Source of the DNA: CAJGBR01 sp045637425
Lineage (GTDB): Bacteria > Bacteroidota > Bacteroidia > Bacteroidales > Rikenellaceae
NCBI GenBank assembly: GCA_045637425.1
Contig: JAZTZL010000006.1
Span: 92,237 to 156,236 of the forward strand
Length of the DNA: 64,000 bases
Direction of reading: 5' to 3'
Below, in pieces: positions 44,267 to 52,724 of the stretch (position 1 is its first letter; every line of letters begins with the position of its first letter). Under the pieces are notes generated by a model. The model worked only from the letters and a program-made list of their open reading frames with translations, was not told the origin of the DNA and ran no database searches. The position numbers were made by a program, and so were the translations under genes.

Positions 44267-44854
44267 ATGAAAATAGGAAAAGAAAGTTTCGTATCAATCA
44301 CTTACAAACTGACTGTTGATAATGAAGTGATTGAAAACGTGACAGCAGAACGTCCTTTGGAATTCATTTTTGGTGCAGGTCTGCTTTTGCCTGCATTCGA
44401 AGAAAATCTCGAAGGTAAAGAAATTGGAGATAAATTCAGCTTCACTCTGACACCAGAAAATGGTTATGGAGTAATCCACCCTGAAGCTATCGTAGATCTT
44501 CCTCGCAGTATCTTTATGGTAGATGGCGAAATCGAAGAGGGTCTGCTCACTATCGGCAACCAATTGCCAATGGCTGACAATCAGGGTAATCATATGATTG
44601 GTACAATCCGCAACGTAGTTGAAGACACTGTTACAATGGACTTTAACCACCCGCTGGCTGGTAAGACATTGAATTTTGAAGGTGAAGTTCAAAACGTACG
44701 CGAAGTTACTCCGGAAGACATCGACCGTCTGAACAGAATGATGGGCGGCGGCAGCGGTTGCGACTGTGGTTGCGGCGGAGGCTGCGGTGATGGTGGTTCG
44801 TGTGGTTGCGACGATTGCGGTTGCGAATCTCGCGCTAACGGCGAATGCTGCTAA
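44267..44854 (+). CDS. slyD: FKBP-type (SlyD-like) peptidyl-prolyl isomerase with cysteine-rich tail
   Basis: The 195-residue protein opens with a SlyD-like FKBP domain (SFVSITYKLTVDNEVIENV, then LEFIFGAGLLLPAFEENLEGKEIGDKFSFTLTPENGYG) with an inserted-flap domain after about residue 70, and TMDFNHPLAGKTLNFEGEV. From about residue 158 it ends in a Gly/Cys/Asp tail with ten Cys in roughly 36 residues and no His. In SlyD the tail is His-rich and binds nickel, so a metal or redox role for this cysteine version is plausible but not shown. Codon use resembles gcvP, suggesting high expression. Confidence 0.9.
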   Translation: MKIGKESFVSITYKLTVDNEVIENVTAERPLEFIFGAGLLLPAFEENLEGKEIGDKFSFTLTPENGYGVIHPEAIVDLPRSIFMVDGEIEEGLLTIGNQLPMADNQGNHMIGTIRNVVEDTVTMDFNHPLAGKTLNFEGEVQNVREVTPEDIDRLNRMMGGGSGCDCGCGGGCGDGGSCGCDDCGCESRANGECC

Positions 44855-44893
44855 AATTCATCAGTAAATGAATAAGGACTCTGTCCTAAAAAT

Positions 44894-44930
44894 ATCACCC
44901 TCGTTGAACTTAACGAGGGTGATTTTCTTT
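44894..44930. terminator. intrinsic terminator between the FKBP gene and the converging AlkD gene
   Basis: ATCACCCTCGTT (44894-44905) and AACGAGGGTGAT (44912-44923) make a 12-bp perfect stem with a six-base loop, followed by TTTTCTTT. Confidence 0.92.
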
Positions 44931-44938
44931 CGAGTGTA

Positions 44939-45751
44939 CTAAATAGCCGCTATATTGCGAGTTCTAAACGACTCCCGAGCCTTGCGAACATAGAGCCGTT
45001 TTACATCATCAGGCAGATTTGAATGACGTACAAACTCGCGAGTCGCATCTGGAAATTTCGCCAGAGCAGTAGCCAATAACCAGGCTACACCCATTCTAAC
45101 GTAGTATGGCTCCGCTCCCTGAACGCTACCCTGTTGAGCCACGTTCGGTTTTCCCTTTATCGTTTTGTATTGGGACTTAATCAGACTAAAATCGAGTGCA
45201 TCAATGCGCTGGAAGACTCGCTCGAGCCACTCTTCATTCAAAAAATAACACACCATAACAACCACTGCAAAACGCACCTCAAATTCTCGCTCAGAGTCTA
45301 TCCACTGCTGAATGAATGCCCACAAAATATCTTTATCAGCAGAGTTAATCCACTTTGCGTGAGTACAATAAGAATCACAAACTGCCCAATTATCCAATAC
45401 GGGTACATATCGGTCAAGCATCTCCAATCGTTCAGCCAACGAACATTTTTCAAGGTTAATCAGAAAACCCCATACAACTGTCTCCTCATAGCAGAGTGTA
45501 TCGGTCGGAACCGACTCAAAACAGCGAATTACATCTATTCCGTTGCTACATTTTTTGAGCGAACCATCTGGTAAAACACATTCATCACCATCTCGACTGA
45601 GTTGTTTGGCGACATACTTCATATCGGGTGAATGTAATCCCAACACTCGCCTTTGTGGCAATGCATTCACAACACGCAGATGACCATCACGATAACGAGC
45701 ATCATCGCGAAACCGCTCACTTACCAGCGGCAGAAGAAGATTTTCAATCAT
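44939..45751 (-). CDS. AlkD-like DNA alkylation repair glycosylase
   Basis: The 270-residue all-helical HEAT-repeat protein carries CYEETVVWGFLIN, then LDNWAVCDSYC with the Trp-xxx-Asp pair (W and D four residues later) that matches the AlkD catalytic pair, then EVRFAVVVMVCYFL with an Arg in the expected third position, and YYVRMGVAWLLATALAKFPD. AlkD removes 3-methyl and 7-methyl purines without base flipping. Start at 45751 follows an unknown gene after 21 bases. Confidence 0.85.
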   Translation of the reverse strand: MIENLLLPLVSERFRDDARYRDGHLRVVNALPQRRVLGLHSPDMKYVAKQLSRDGDECVLPDGSLKKCSNGIDVIRCFESVPTDTLCYEETVVWGFLINLEKCSLAERLEMLDRYVPVLDNWAVCDSYCTHAKWINSADKDILWAFIQQWIDSEREFEVRFAVVVMVCYFLNEEWLERVFQRIDALDFSLIKSQYKTIKGKPNVAQQGSVQGAEPYYVRMGVAWLLATALAKFPDATREFVRHSNLPDDVKRLYVRKARESFRTRNIAAI

Positions 45752-45772
45752 ACAAAATTTGTCGCAACACCA

Positions 45773-46114
45773 CTAAAAAATATCTCTAAATTTGTATCTC
45801 ACGCCAGATTCGAGAATAAAATTCAACACATCTTGAAATACGCGTTCAACATCTGATGGCACACTATCATACGCCACACCACACTCATCATAAAGCAGTT
45901 GCGGCAATTGTTCAACCTGCACGCCATAATATTTAGCCATCTCAAGCGCATCCTCTCGGTCTACGATTGCTGCGCGCCTGAAATCACTACTCGACTCTTC
46001 ATCATCTTCATAAGTATAATCTATGACAAGTTCTCCTCTGTCATTTACAAGTGCACATACCGACGCCTGTATCGGCAAATCCACATCGGTATTAATCAGG
46101 ATTTTTTCACTCAT
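45773..46114 (-). CDS. uncharacterised small acidic protein
   Basis: I do not recognise this 113-residue protein. It has no signal peptide or membrane segment, a strongly acidic centre (EDDEESSSD) and a C-terminal helix (VERVFQDVLNFILES) ending GVRYKFRDIF. It lies 21 bases upstream of the AlkD gene and is probably cotranscribed with it, in a unit that begins after the hairpin ending the C1 peptidase message. A possible antitoxin- or adaptor-like role is speculation. Confidence 0.55.
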   Translation of the reverse strand: MSEKILINTDVDLPIQASVCALVNDRGELVIDYTYEDDEESSSDFRRAAIVDREDALEMAKYYGVQVEQLPQLLYDECGVAYDSVPSDVERVFQDVLNFILESGVRYKFRDIF

Positions 46115-46126
46115 AATAGTTATGAA

Positions 46127-46166
46127 TTAAAAAAACACCCCCGCACACAAATCTGACAAGGGTGTT
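46127..46166 (-). terminator. intrinsic terminator after the C1 peptidase gene
   Basis: On the minus strand AACACCC and GGGTGTT (46160-46166 and 46134-46140) form the stem, followed by a run of T. It lies just after the peptidase stop at 46193. Confidence 0.85.
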
Positions 46167-46192
46167 CTATTAACATTGGTTTCGAATAAACC

Positions 46193-47575
46193 TTACTCTT
46201 CAGGTTGGAACATCGGGTCCCAAGCCGGAAGTTTGATAGGTTTCTGTTCGAGCATCTTGAGTACGTCTGCCGGAACAAATTGTTTTTCGGCAACTACGCG
46301 GAACATATACTCATCAAACCATTCATCAGTCATAATCAGACAGCCTTTGTAGCCTGCTTCTGCACCCCAACTATTTTCAACCATCCATTTTGTTGGTTTG
46401 CCATCTTTGTCAACATCGACTGCAATCAGAGTCATTGCGTGAGATGAACCGCTGGCAAATGTTTGAATGCGTTGTTTTTTGTTCATCGGGAAATCTGTAG
46501 CGAAGAGCGATTCATAATCGAAATTCTTCAGATCCATAGTTCCCTTAGTAGTGTTGAGATATTTAGCAACGTCGCAAGAGAAATACATCGCAGTATTGTT
46601 CTTGATTGACGCGATAGCTATTTCCTTAACACGTTCGATTGGCAAGTTGATATACAACCAGTTGTGACCATCATAAACGTGGCGGTCGTAGTCGATTTCG
46701 TATACTTTACCATATTCACGGCTCGGATCGTTCATAATCATAACGTAGTTATTTTCGAGGTCTTCGCCGATGAACTCGTTATAGAAACTCTTCGGAGTGT
46801 ACTTCTTGGTAGTTACGTTACCGTCTTTATCGCGCATAGTCCATTCGAATTCTGTAGGAGGAACACCAAGACATTCAACCAAAATGCGATAGATTTCTGT
46901 CAGCATTTCAGTTTTACGTTCTGCAGTCTTGTTATCCTTCATATCGCGCAATTCGAGCGCATATTGACGCAATTTGAGTTTCAAAATATTAGCCATTCCG
47001 CTGGTATTTTCGCTTTGGAATGTTTCAGGCATAACCGATTTAGGAACTACACCATACTTCATAATCAAGTTAGAAACACCTGTAAACTGACCACCATCAC
47101 CAATAGGGTTCTTCAACAACCAATCAACTTGACGGTCGTCCAACGGCAACTTTTTAGTATCGATAATAGCTTGCAGGAAGAGGTTAGCCTTTTCCAGTTG
47201 GTCATAGAATGAGCAGTAATTTTGAGAGAATTCGAACTCCGGCAAGTTGTGCTTAGTAATCATCTTTGCGCGCAACACGTTCAAACCGGTGAACAACCAG
47301 CAACGACCTGATTTCTTTTGGTTTGTGATACCCTTAGTAACAACTCTGTGAGAGAAGTGTGTATCACACATTGCTGCGTTATCGGCATTTTGCACCAACT
47401 CTGAAATTGGATTTACTGCCAATGCATTTTTAACTGTTTTTTGTTCGGGAGTTGCAGTATATCCCTGACGGATACGAGTAAGCATTTGCTCGCTGATACC
47501 GCCATTCTTGTCCTGAGCAGACAAACTCATCGAACAAGCCAGCACCAAGGCTGCACTGAATAAGATTTTCTTCAT
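46193..47575 (-). CDS. pepC: secreted C1 family (bleomycin-hydrolase/aminopeptidase C-like) peptidase
   Basis: The 460-residue papain-fold protein has a signal peptide of about 20 residues (MKKILFSAALVLACSMSLSA). The catalytic triad is visible: Cys92 in KKSGRCWLFTG, His near 377 in SGSSHAMTLIAV, and Asn near 398 in VENSWG. Bleomycin hydrolases are usually cytoplasmic hexamers, so the signal peptide is the Bacteroidetes secreted version, likely periplasmic or lipid-facing, that digests oligopeptides. The TAAATTTG box lies 35 bases upstream. Confidence 0.92.
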   Translation of the reverse strand: MKKILFSAALVLACSMSLSAQDKNGGISEQMLTRIRQGYTATPEQKTVKNALAVNPISELVQNADNAAMCDTHFSHRVVTKGITNQKKSGRCWLFTGLNVLRAKMITKHNLPEFEFSQNYCSFYDQLEKANLFLQAIIDTKKLPLDDRQVDWLLKNPIGDGGQFTGVSNLIMKYGVVPKSVMPETFQSENTSGMANILKLKLRQYALELRDMKDNKTAERKTEMLTEIYRILVECLGVPPTEFEWTMRDKDGNVTTKKYTPKSFYNEFIGEDLENNYVMIMNDPSREYGKVYEIDYDRHVYDGHNWLYINLPIERVKEIAIASIKNNTAMYFSCDVAKYLNTTKGTMDLKNFDYESLFATDFPMNKKQRIQTFASGSSHAMTLIAVDVDKDGKPTKWMVENSWGAEAGYKGCLIMTDEWFDEYMFRVVAEKQFVPADVLKMLEQKPIKLPAWDPMFQPEE

Positions 47576-47610
47576 AATATTTAAGTTTAATTCAAATTAT
47601 CTACAATCCG

Positions 47611-47618
47611 CAAATTTA
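47611..47618 (-). promoter_or_regulatory. TAnnTTTG promoter box for the C1 peptidase
   Basis: TAAATTTG on the minus strand, 35 bases before the start codon at 47575. Confidence 0.65.
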
Positions 47619-47649
47619 CCTATTTTTATCGAAATTCGCAATTTTTAGT

Positions 47650-49098
47650 CTATTTAACCTCTTTGATTTCGCTGATACCATTACGGTTTATTGCTATGCG
47701 GAACCGCTTATAATCGACCTCTTCGCTCCATTTGAACTGCATTATAATATTGATATAATACAACTTACGAGCAGACACTCCTGTAAGTTCGCCATCTTGA
47801 GAAACTAATCTTAGCCACACATCTGGATTGTCCATCTGGCGAGTAAACGACAGAAAATTGAGTCGGGTTATATCATTCAGTCCGTCTACATAGTATGGTG
47901 TGCAGAGCGCTAACAGTTCGCTGTCTATTATAATTGATTTGCGATAGAGGATAATCTTCTCATTCCAGATTCTATTTTGAGCCTCGACCAAGTGACTACG
48001 TCCTCTAATCTCGCGGACTTCGGGCGGAGTCTGCTTATCGGTAATAAAATCGACACCCTCCCGGACATTACCAATGACCTGATTTTTAATCGAAAGTGTA
48101 GTCTTATTATCAAAATATTTCTGCCCCAGACGATGCGCGAAATAGAATCGCATCAATTCTTTGATTCGGTCTTTGAGCATATAGCTCAGAATCAAGGCTA
48201 CGAACAGCGGCATAGTGAGCGAACCGAATCTACGCTGAAATGCAAACGACACAATCGTTGCAAACAACATAGCCAAACCCGCTGCCAAACTATAGTAAAT
48301 CTGCTCGACAAGGACTCCATCTTTTCTCACTTGTGCATTAAGATACAAATCGCTCTCCACATATTTTTTCAGCACTCCCTGCCTGAAAACCATCTCGTCA
48401 TTCACAGACTCGTTCTCCTCCGACACCTCGGGATAACCCATCGTGCGCTTGTACTCTATCAAATCGTTAATGGCTTTGACTATTTTACTGAGCGTTTCGG
48501 TTGAGAGTCGCTTGTCGAGTTCGTTGTGCAGCTTGCCCAGATGTCCTATTGTCATCGAGCAGATGAACTCCTCGCCATAGTTGAAATAGTCCAGCAATTC
48601 GCCCGACACCTCAGGTGTATTTACGATTTGTTTCAGGCTGCCATATCGGGCAATAATCTGCCGACAAGAGGAGAGATATTTCGAACACAAAAGTGCTAAA
48701 TCTTCACTCTCGGCTGCCTTAATTTGCTTAAAACCCTCGCGCAATGCACTCTTCACAATAGCCGCAAACATCTTTATTTGGTACTCATACTCGGCTACGT
48801 TTGCGGGCGAAGCATCAACGGTTATGCTCTCAACAGCACTCTTCAGATTCTCATATGGCAGCGCACCCTGCTCAACAATGCTTGCTAGCGGATAGCGCGG
48901 CGTAATCAGCCGAATATTCGTCTTCACATCTGTATAGAATTGCTGCTTAGTATATGTCTGAGAGTCTATATCAAGACTATTGGGCACAAATATCCACGTA
49001 TTGACTGCAAATTTTTCGAGATTGGGGTATTTTACCTTCAGTCCAATCTTGAATTCAACAGAGTATTTGTCGTGTATCTTAACATTAATATCTATCAT
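47650..49098 (-). CDS. uncharacterised 482-residue membrane protein paired with a CYTH enzyme
   Basis: I do not recognise a named family. The N-terminal part (about 1-260) is soluble with mixed strands and helices; two membrane helices lie at about 268-287 and 293-307, followed by the KDRIKELMRFYFAHRLGQKYFD segment and a beta-rich C-terminal half ending SEIKEVK. There is no signal peptide. Its start lies three bases after the stop of the CYTH gene, so the two are cotranscribed and likely act together. A role in handling a phosphorylated compound is suggested only by the CYTH neighbour. Confidence 0.62.
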   Translation of the reverse strand: MIDINVKIHDKYSVEFKIGLKVKYPNLEKFAVNTWIFVPNSLDIDSQTYTKQQFYTDVKTNIRLITPRYPLASIVEQGALPYENLKSAVESITVDASPANVAEYEYQIKMFAAIVKSALREGFKQIKAAESEDLALLCSKYLSSCRQIIARYGSLKQIVNTPEVSGELLDYFNYGEEFICSMTIGHLGKLHNELDKRLSTETLSKIVKAINDLIEYKRTMGYPEVSEENESVNDEMVFRQGVLKKYVESDLYLNAQVRKDGVLVEQIYYSLAAGLAMLFATIVSFAFQRRFGSLTMPLFVALILSYMLKDRIKELMRFYFAHRLGQKYFDNKTTLSIKNQVIGNVREGVDFITDKQTPPEVREIRGRSHLVEAQNRIWNEKIILYRKSIIIDSELLALCTPYYVDGLNDITRLNFLSFTRQMDNPDVWLRLVSQDGELTGVSARKLYYINIIMQFKWSEEVDYKRFRIAINRNGISEIKEVK

Positions 49099-49101
49099 AA
49101 T

Positions 49102-49569
49102 CTACCATTCAGAATATGGATACATAGCTAATGAGGAGTTGTAATATTGCTCAAGTCCGGTAACTTCGTTCCCCAACCATTCGGGCAGGTCAATGTGACA
49201 ATCGACATCTGGCAACTCAATTTCAGCAACTACGAGTCCCTGATTTGCGCCAAAAAACTCATCTACCTCAAACACAAAATCTCCATACGGAACATAGTGT
49301 CGTATCTTGTCAATCACACCTGCCTCGCAAATTGCAATCATTTCATCAGCGTCAGCTACGGGAATTTCGAACTCCCACTCACGACGACTCTTTCCCTCTG
49401 CATCGCCAATACCCTTAATTGTCAAAAATGCCCTATCTCCAGCAATTCGCACACGCACAGTACGCTCGGGCTGTCGCGATAAATAGCCCTGCACGATACG
49501 TTGCGAACGCTCGCTCAGTGACTTGTAATCGCCTTTTACCAAGAATTTTCGTTCAATTTCCAGCGCCAT
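49102..49569 (-). CDS. CYTH-domain protein (triphosphate tunnel metalloenzyme family)
   Basis: This 155-residue protein starts with the CYTH signature MALEIERKFLVK (the ExExK motif at residues 4-8) and has the expected run of Arg/Lys and acidic strands (RTVRVRIAGDRAFLTIKG, REWEFEIPV, FEVDEFFG, AEIELP). Family members hydrolyse or bind thiamine triphosphate, inorganic triphosphate or polyphosphate; a single compact domain like this is a typical phosphatase. The promoter box is at 49589-49596 and the partner gene follows after three bases. Confidence 0.9.
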   Translation of the reverse strand: MALEIERKFLVKGDYKSLSERSQRIVQGYLSRQPERTVRVRIAGDRAFLTIKGIGDAEGKSRREWEFEIPVADADEMIAICEAGVIDKIRHYVPYGDFVFEVDEFFGANQGLVVAEIELPDVDCHIDLPEWLGNEVTGLEQYYNSSLAMYPYSEW

Positions 49570-49588
49570 AATACAATTTTTGTTACTC

Positions 49589-49596
49589 CAAAATTA
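49589..49596 (-). promoter_or_regulatory. TAnnTTTG promoter box for the CYTH-membrane protein pair
   Basis: TAATTTTG on the minus strand, 19 bases before the CYTH start. Confidence 0.65.
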
Positions 49597-49637
49597 AAAA
49601 AAAATGGTGGAAATTACTAATTTAAATTATTTCGTAT

Positions 49638-49645
49638 TAAATTTG
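49638..49645 (+). promoter_or_regulatory. TAnnTTTG promoter box for the alcohol dehydrogenase
   Basis: TAAATTTG, 35 bases before the start codon at 49681, divergent from the CYTH promoter. Confidence 0.65.
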
Positions 49646-49680
49646 TAGGCATCAGTACAAACATAAAACTAACTATTGTT

Positions 49681-50823
49681 ATGAATAATTTCATTTTTCA
49701 AAACCCGACAAGACTGATTTTCGGCAAGGGAATGATTGCTGAACTGAGCAAACAAATTCCGAACGATTGCAAACTTATGGTAACATTTGGAGGTGGCAGC
49801 GTCAAAAGAAACGGAGTCTACGACCAAGTTATCAAAGCACTCGAGGGCAAAAACTACATAGAATTTTGGGGCATCGAACCTAATCCCCGAATCGAAACAC
49901 TGCGCAAGGCTATCGAATTGGGCAAGGCTGAAGGTGTGAACTACCTTTTGGCTGTAGGCGGTGGCTCGGTAGTCGATGGCACGAAATTGATTTCGGCAGG
50001 TTTGCTCTACGAAGGCGACCCTTGGGAATTGGTACTGATGGGTCGTATGAATAAAACCGTACCACTGGGTGCAGTCCTGACACTTGCTGCGACAGGCTCG
50101 GAAATGAACAGCGGTGCTGTAATCTCACGAGAAGAAACTAAAGAAAAATACGCATTCTACAGCAACCACCCGAAGTTCTCGATTCTCGATCCGACTGTAA
50201 CCTATTCGCTACCCGAGTTCCAAATTGCGTGCGGCATCGCAGATACATTCGTTCACGTTATGGAACAATATATGACTACACCCGGTCAGTCGAGAATTAT
50301 GGACCGCTGGAGCGAAGGTATCTTCCAAACACTCATCGAAATTGCGCCTAAAATCAAAGAGAATAAAGAGAATTATGACTTGATGTGCGACTATATGTTG
50401 TCGGCTACGATGGGACTCAACGGCTTTGTTGCAATGGGTGTTTCACAAGACTGGGCTACACATATGATCGGACACGAAATTACGGCTATCAAGGGCCTTA
50501 CTCACGGTGCAACACTTGCCATTGTACTTCCGGGACTGCTGCGCACACTCATCGAACAGAAAGAGGCAAAACTCGTTCAATACGGCGAGCGTGTATGGGG
50601 AATCACCGAAGGCTCCGACCGCGAACGCGCATTGAAGGCTATCGAACGTACTGAAGAATTTTTCCGTTCATTGGGTCTGGCAACCCGCTTGGGCGAGGCT
50701 GAAATCGGTGATGAAACAATCTACGAAATCGAAAACAGATTCAACCAGCGTGGAGTAAAATTTGGCGAATTGCAGAACGTTACGGGCAGCATCGCTAAAG
50801 AAATTTTGCTCAATTGTAAATAG
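49681..50823 (+). CDS. iron-containing alcohol dehydrogenase (YqhD/BDH type)
   Basis: The 380-residue protein has the group III fold: GGGSVVDGTKLISAGLLYEG (cofactor loop, about residues 98-117), LTLAATGSEMNSGAV, and iron ligands in DTFVHVMEQY (Asp and His), HMIGHEITAIKGLTHGATLA (two His). It reduces aldehydes, often butyraldehyde or toxic ones, with NAD(P)H. It converges with the glycosyltransferase gene with 19 bases between stops. Confidence 0.93.
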   Translation: MNNFIFQNPTRLIFGKGMIAELSKQIPNDCKLMVTFGGGSVKRNGVYDQVIKALEGKNYIEFWGIEPNPRIETLRKAIELGKAEGVNYLLAVGGGSVVDGTKLISAGLLYEGDPWELVLMGRMNKTVPLGAVLTLAATGSEMNSGAVISREETKEKYAFYSNHPKFSILDPTVTYSLPEFQIACGIADTFVHVMEQYMTTPGQSRIMDRWSEGIFQTLIEIAPKIKENKENYDLMCDYMLSATMGLNGFVAMGVSQDWATHMIGHEITAIKGLTHGATLAIVLPGLLRTLIEQKEAKLVQYGERVWGITEGSDRERALKAIERTEEFFRSLGLATRLGEAEIGDETIYEIENRFNQRGVKFGELQNVTGSIAKEILLNCK

Positions 50824-50842
50824 AAAAACTATCTGAATTCTA

Positions 50843-52093
50843 TTAACTTGGCGTCGGGGACAAGCACGAATGCGGAGCCTCGATGCCTTTTTTCATTCTC
50901 AACTCCTCCTCGAGATATTCAACCACGGCATAGAAACGCTCGGCACAATGTTCGATGCTCAGCGACTCTGCAAAACTGCGTCGCTCATCAGCCAACTCAT
51001 CGCTATCGACCTCGCGCAACGCACGGGTTACTGACCGAGAAAAATCCTCTTCCGAATCAGCTAAGTGTACATAGCCACTGAGATATGTCATCGGGTCGTT
51101 ACGCATTGAAACCACAGGTTTGCCCATAGCCAACGCAATATCTACAACAGGATTGTAATTAACCTCCGTCAACTCATTGATAGCTATTGGATTAACAAAC
51201 ACATCAAAATGTCGAACATAACAGGCTATTTGATCGTTATTTTTAGCTCCGAGAAAAAATACATTGGGCAGCATATGCAGCGTGTGTGAACTGAACGAAC
51301 TATCTTCGCTGCCTACCAACACTACTGATACCCGGGGGTGTTCTCTGGCAAAGCGATGTATAGTATTGGCAGAAGTATACAACGAGGCAAGATTGCCCAC
51401 ATACCCCACAATCGGCCCCCGTATACCATTCATATCCCGAGGCATTAAGAATCTTTCCATTAGAGATCTTATCGAATGGAGATTGACACCCTGACCAATA
51501 TTGAATGTTTTATAATTATAAGCTCTCACACCTGCAGCCAGACTCTCCGAACAGGTTACTACGGCATCAGACTTGTGAGCCAGACGCGGCTCGAGCCGGA
51601 CACCATTCCGATTCCAATAAGGCAGTGCAGGAAGATTGTCCCGTCTATAATAAATAGACAATTTCGGCATCAGCAATTCTTTTAGATAGAATCCGCTAAA
51701 GATATCATTATCATTAATATGGATAAAATCCGAACTCATCTTCAGGCGCTCCATAGCCCAAAGAATCTCCCTGGCCAGCCGACGATTATTGCGCCGATTG
51801 ACCATATCGAACATCATCTCCGAAAAAAGGTTACCCGGAGCTGAAATGGCAATGGGCGGAGTAAACAGCCACAGATTGTTATTCATACGACGCAACGCAG
51901 GTCCAGGTTTACGGTATATCTTCACACGATTTACGATTTCCGTACTGCAGAACCCCTTAATCGGAGCCATAACCTCAATCGGGATATCTACAAATAGTAC
52001 ATTATGGCGAATAGAGAGTTGTTCTGCGAGAATTCTGATATTTGATATTGAGCCGTTCTCCCACGAGTTCAAAGATGTAATAATGATATTCAT
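50843..52093 (-). CDS. glycosyltransferase, GT-B family 4-like
   Basis: The ATG at 52093 gives 416 residues. The N-terminal Rossmann-like part starts MNIIITSLNSWENG; the C-terminal part carries the nucleotide-sugar-binding fold (VGYVGNLASLYTSAN, VVLVGSEDS, NVFFLGAKNNDQIACYVRHFDVFVNPI, YNPVVDIALAMGKPVVSM). Donor and acceptor are unknown; such proteins build capsule, O antigen or glycans. It stands alone, without other polysaccharide genes in the window. Confidence 0.85.
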   Translation of the reverse strand: MNIIITSLNSWENGSISNIRILAEQLSIRHNVLFVDIPIEVMAPIKGFCSTEIVNRVKIYRKPGPALRRMNNNLWLFTPPIAISAPGNLFSEMMFDMVNRRNNRRLAREILWAMERLKMSSDFIHINDNDIFSGFYLKELLMPKLSIYYRRDNLPALPYWNRNGVRLEPRLAHKSDAVVTCSESLAAGVRAYNYKTFNIGQGVNLHSIRSLMERFLMPRDMNGIRGPIVGYVGNLASLYTSANTIHRFAREHPRVSVVLVGSEDSSFSSHTLHMLPNVFFLGAKNNDQIACYVRHFDVFVNPIAINELTEVNYNPVVDIALAMGKPVVSMRNDPMTYLSGYVHLADSEEDFSRSVTRALREVDSDELADERRSFAESLSIEHCAERFYAVVEYLEEELRMKKGIEAPHSCLSPTPS

Positions 52094-52162
52094 AAACAAA
52101 TTTTTTACAAAATTTGCAATATCAATAATTATACCCTTTTTATTTTGCTGAAAAATAAATGG

Positions 52163-52612
52163 TTACTTCCAGATCGGCATTTGACAGGGAGTAAGCAAAC
52201 TTTCACCACTCTTTCGACCAAAACATCTTGTTTCCACCCCATTGCTTACAACCAAGAATGGGACATTCAATACCATATTGTATCGGGCAGCCTGCATCAG
52301 AACGTCCTGAGACAATGGTACATCTGTAGCTTTACACTCGACCAGCAACCACGGCTGCGCAGCCGAATCAAAAACCATTATATCGACACGTTGCGACTGC
52401 CCATTGACCTTTACTGGATATTCCGTACTGACGAACTGAACGGGGCACCCCCTTTCGGCAATCAGATAAGCAAGGAAATTCTGCCTCACCCACTCTTCCG
52501 GCGTAGCCTCGAGCCACTTCTTGCGACACACGTCCCAGAACTGAATACCGCCGTCAGCAGAGCGTCTCATTCTTACAGGATATTGCGGTATGTTCAGCAA
52601 GGGAAATTTCAT
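52163..52612 (-). CDS. stand-alone HsdR_N_2-like nuclease-fold protein
   Basis: The ATG at 52612 (MKFPLLNIPQ) gives 149 residues. The PD-(D/E)XK-type core is visible: VRQNFLAYLIAERGCP, then RVDIMVFD with the catalytic Asp, then PWLLVECKA with the Glu-Cys-Lys. It matches type I restriction enzyme R N-terminal domain (HsdR_N_2), but no motor, methylase or specificity gene is nearby. Such stand-alone versions are common in Bacteroidetes and may act in repair. A TACCTTTG box lies 26 bases upstream of the start. Confidence 0.8.
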   Translation of the reverse strand: MKFPLLNIPQYPVRMRRSADGGIQFWDVCRKKWLEATPEEWVRQNFLAYLIAERGCPVQFVSTEYPVKVNGQSQRVDIMVFDSAAQPWLLVECKATDVPLSQDVLMQAARYNMVLNVPFLVVSNGVETRCFGRKSGESLLTPCQMPIWK

Positions 52613-52637
52613 ATACATTATCAATCTTTTGCGAGTA

Positions 52638-52645
52638 CAAAGGTA
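52638..52645 (-). promoter_or_regulatory. TAnnTTTG promoter box for the HsdR_N-like gene
   Basis: TACCTTTG on the minus strand, 25 bases before 52612. It directly follows the terminator of the upstream operon (52665-52702). Confidence 0.72.
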
Positions 52646-52664
52646 TCCAAATTTTCGGACAAAA

Positions 52665-52702
52665 TAAAAAGAGGCTGCAGAGTAATTTTCATCTGCAACC
52701 CC
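52665..52702 (-). terminator. intrinsic terminator after the S9 peptidase operon
   Basis: On the minus strand GGGGTTGCAGA pairs with TCTGCAGCCTC (11 bp including two G-T wobbles) around a 10-base loop, followed by TTTTTATTTT. Confidence 0.9.
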
Positions 52703-52724
52703 TTTCTTTCAAAATTTGGTCGGA

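Noticed and set aside
52163..52612. Part of a complete type I restriction or other defence system
   Set aside because: No methylase, specificity or motor gene lies on either side, and neighbours are metabolic or peptidase genes.
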